From the NCBI GenBank assembly GCA_949293815.1, contig CASFEZ010000004.1:1-64000 (forward strand): a stretch of DNA of 64,000 nucleotides. The letters are read 5' to 3'. Of this stretch, positions 63,997 through 64,000 are shown piece by piece; position 1 is the stretch's first letter, and each line of letters opens with the position of its first letter. Origin of the DNA: an uncultured Eubacteriales bacterium. Its GTDB lineage: Bacteria; Bacillota; Clostridia; Oscillospirales; Acutalibacteraceae. A program made the position numbers and the translations under genes. Below the pieces are notes generated by a model. It worked only from the letters and a program-made list of their open reading frames with translations, was not told where the DNA came from and made no database searches.

Positions 63997-64000
63997 CTGC

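Overview
The window looks like chromosome from a low-GC-lineage but moderately GC-rich Clostridia member, most plausibly Oscillospiraceae/Ruminococcaceae. This is inferred from gene content: a dockerin-bearing secreted peptidase, a split archaeal-type glutamate synthase with an ANTAR regulator, a T-box leader, Mini-RNase III and a GPH symporter. No 16S rRNA gene is present to confirm it.

Layout. Positions 1-1197 are the AT-rich right end of an integrated element. It carries a nucleotidyltransferase-fold gene with a probable 3' frameshift and stops at a 3' fragment of a tRNA-Pro gene (attachment site) followed by a terminator. Next come three tandem paralogous HTH proteins of about 490 aa of unknown family (1326-5887), a secreted M23 peptidase with dockerin, glycogen phosphorylase, DAHP synthase, and a membrane XRE regulator/lipoprotein pair. 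A minus-strand nitrogen operon (13824-21116) encodes glutamate synthase as separate glutaminase, FMN, ferredoxin, FAD and GXGXG proteins, then an ANTAR regulator and CTP synthase. On the plus strand follow an acetyltransferase, a GtrII-like membrane glycosyltransferase, and a tryptophan-type T-box controlling a TrpXYZ-like ABC importer. A sugar symporter, uracil-DNA glycosylase, a solitary DNA methyltransferase, a MarR/kinase/MATE operon and a hypoxanthine-DNA glycosylase come next.

From 34916 to 38752 an FtsX-type ABC transporter shares a transcription unit with an AT-rich secreted protein gene bracketed by perfect 17-bp inverted repeats. Then comes a branched-chain amino acid operon (39034-48857): attenuator leader peptide, ilvB, ilvN, leuA, cimA, leuC, leuD, leuB, ilvE. 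It covers leucine synthesis and the citramalate route toward isoleucine, but ilvC and ilvD are absent. A TetR-associated alcohol dehydrogenase/flavodoxin pair, a second FtsX-type ABC operon, trpS with a leader terminator, a surface SGNH hydrolase, a small membrane protein with an elaborate promoter, and housekeeping obg-mrnC-yitT-lepA complete the window.

Intergenic regions hold several repeat families: a 212-bp MITE-like element with 25-bp terminal inverted repeats (29497-29708), a small inverted-repeat element (11080-11166), a 33-bp-period tandem repeat (13540), heptamer repeats (25877), and a dispersed repeat present at 26054 and, inverted, at 63963. The best candidates for undescribed biology are the triplicated HTH family, the inverted-repeat-flanked secreted protein plus ABC unit, and the frameshifted nucleotidyltransferase on the island end.
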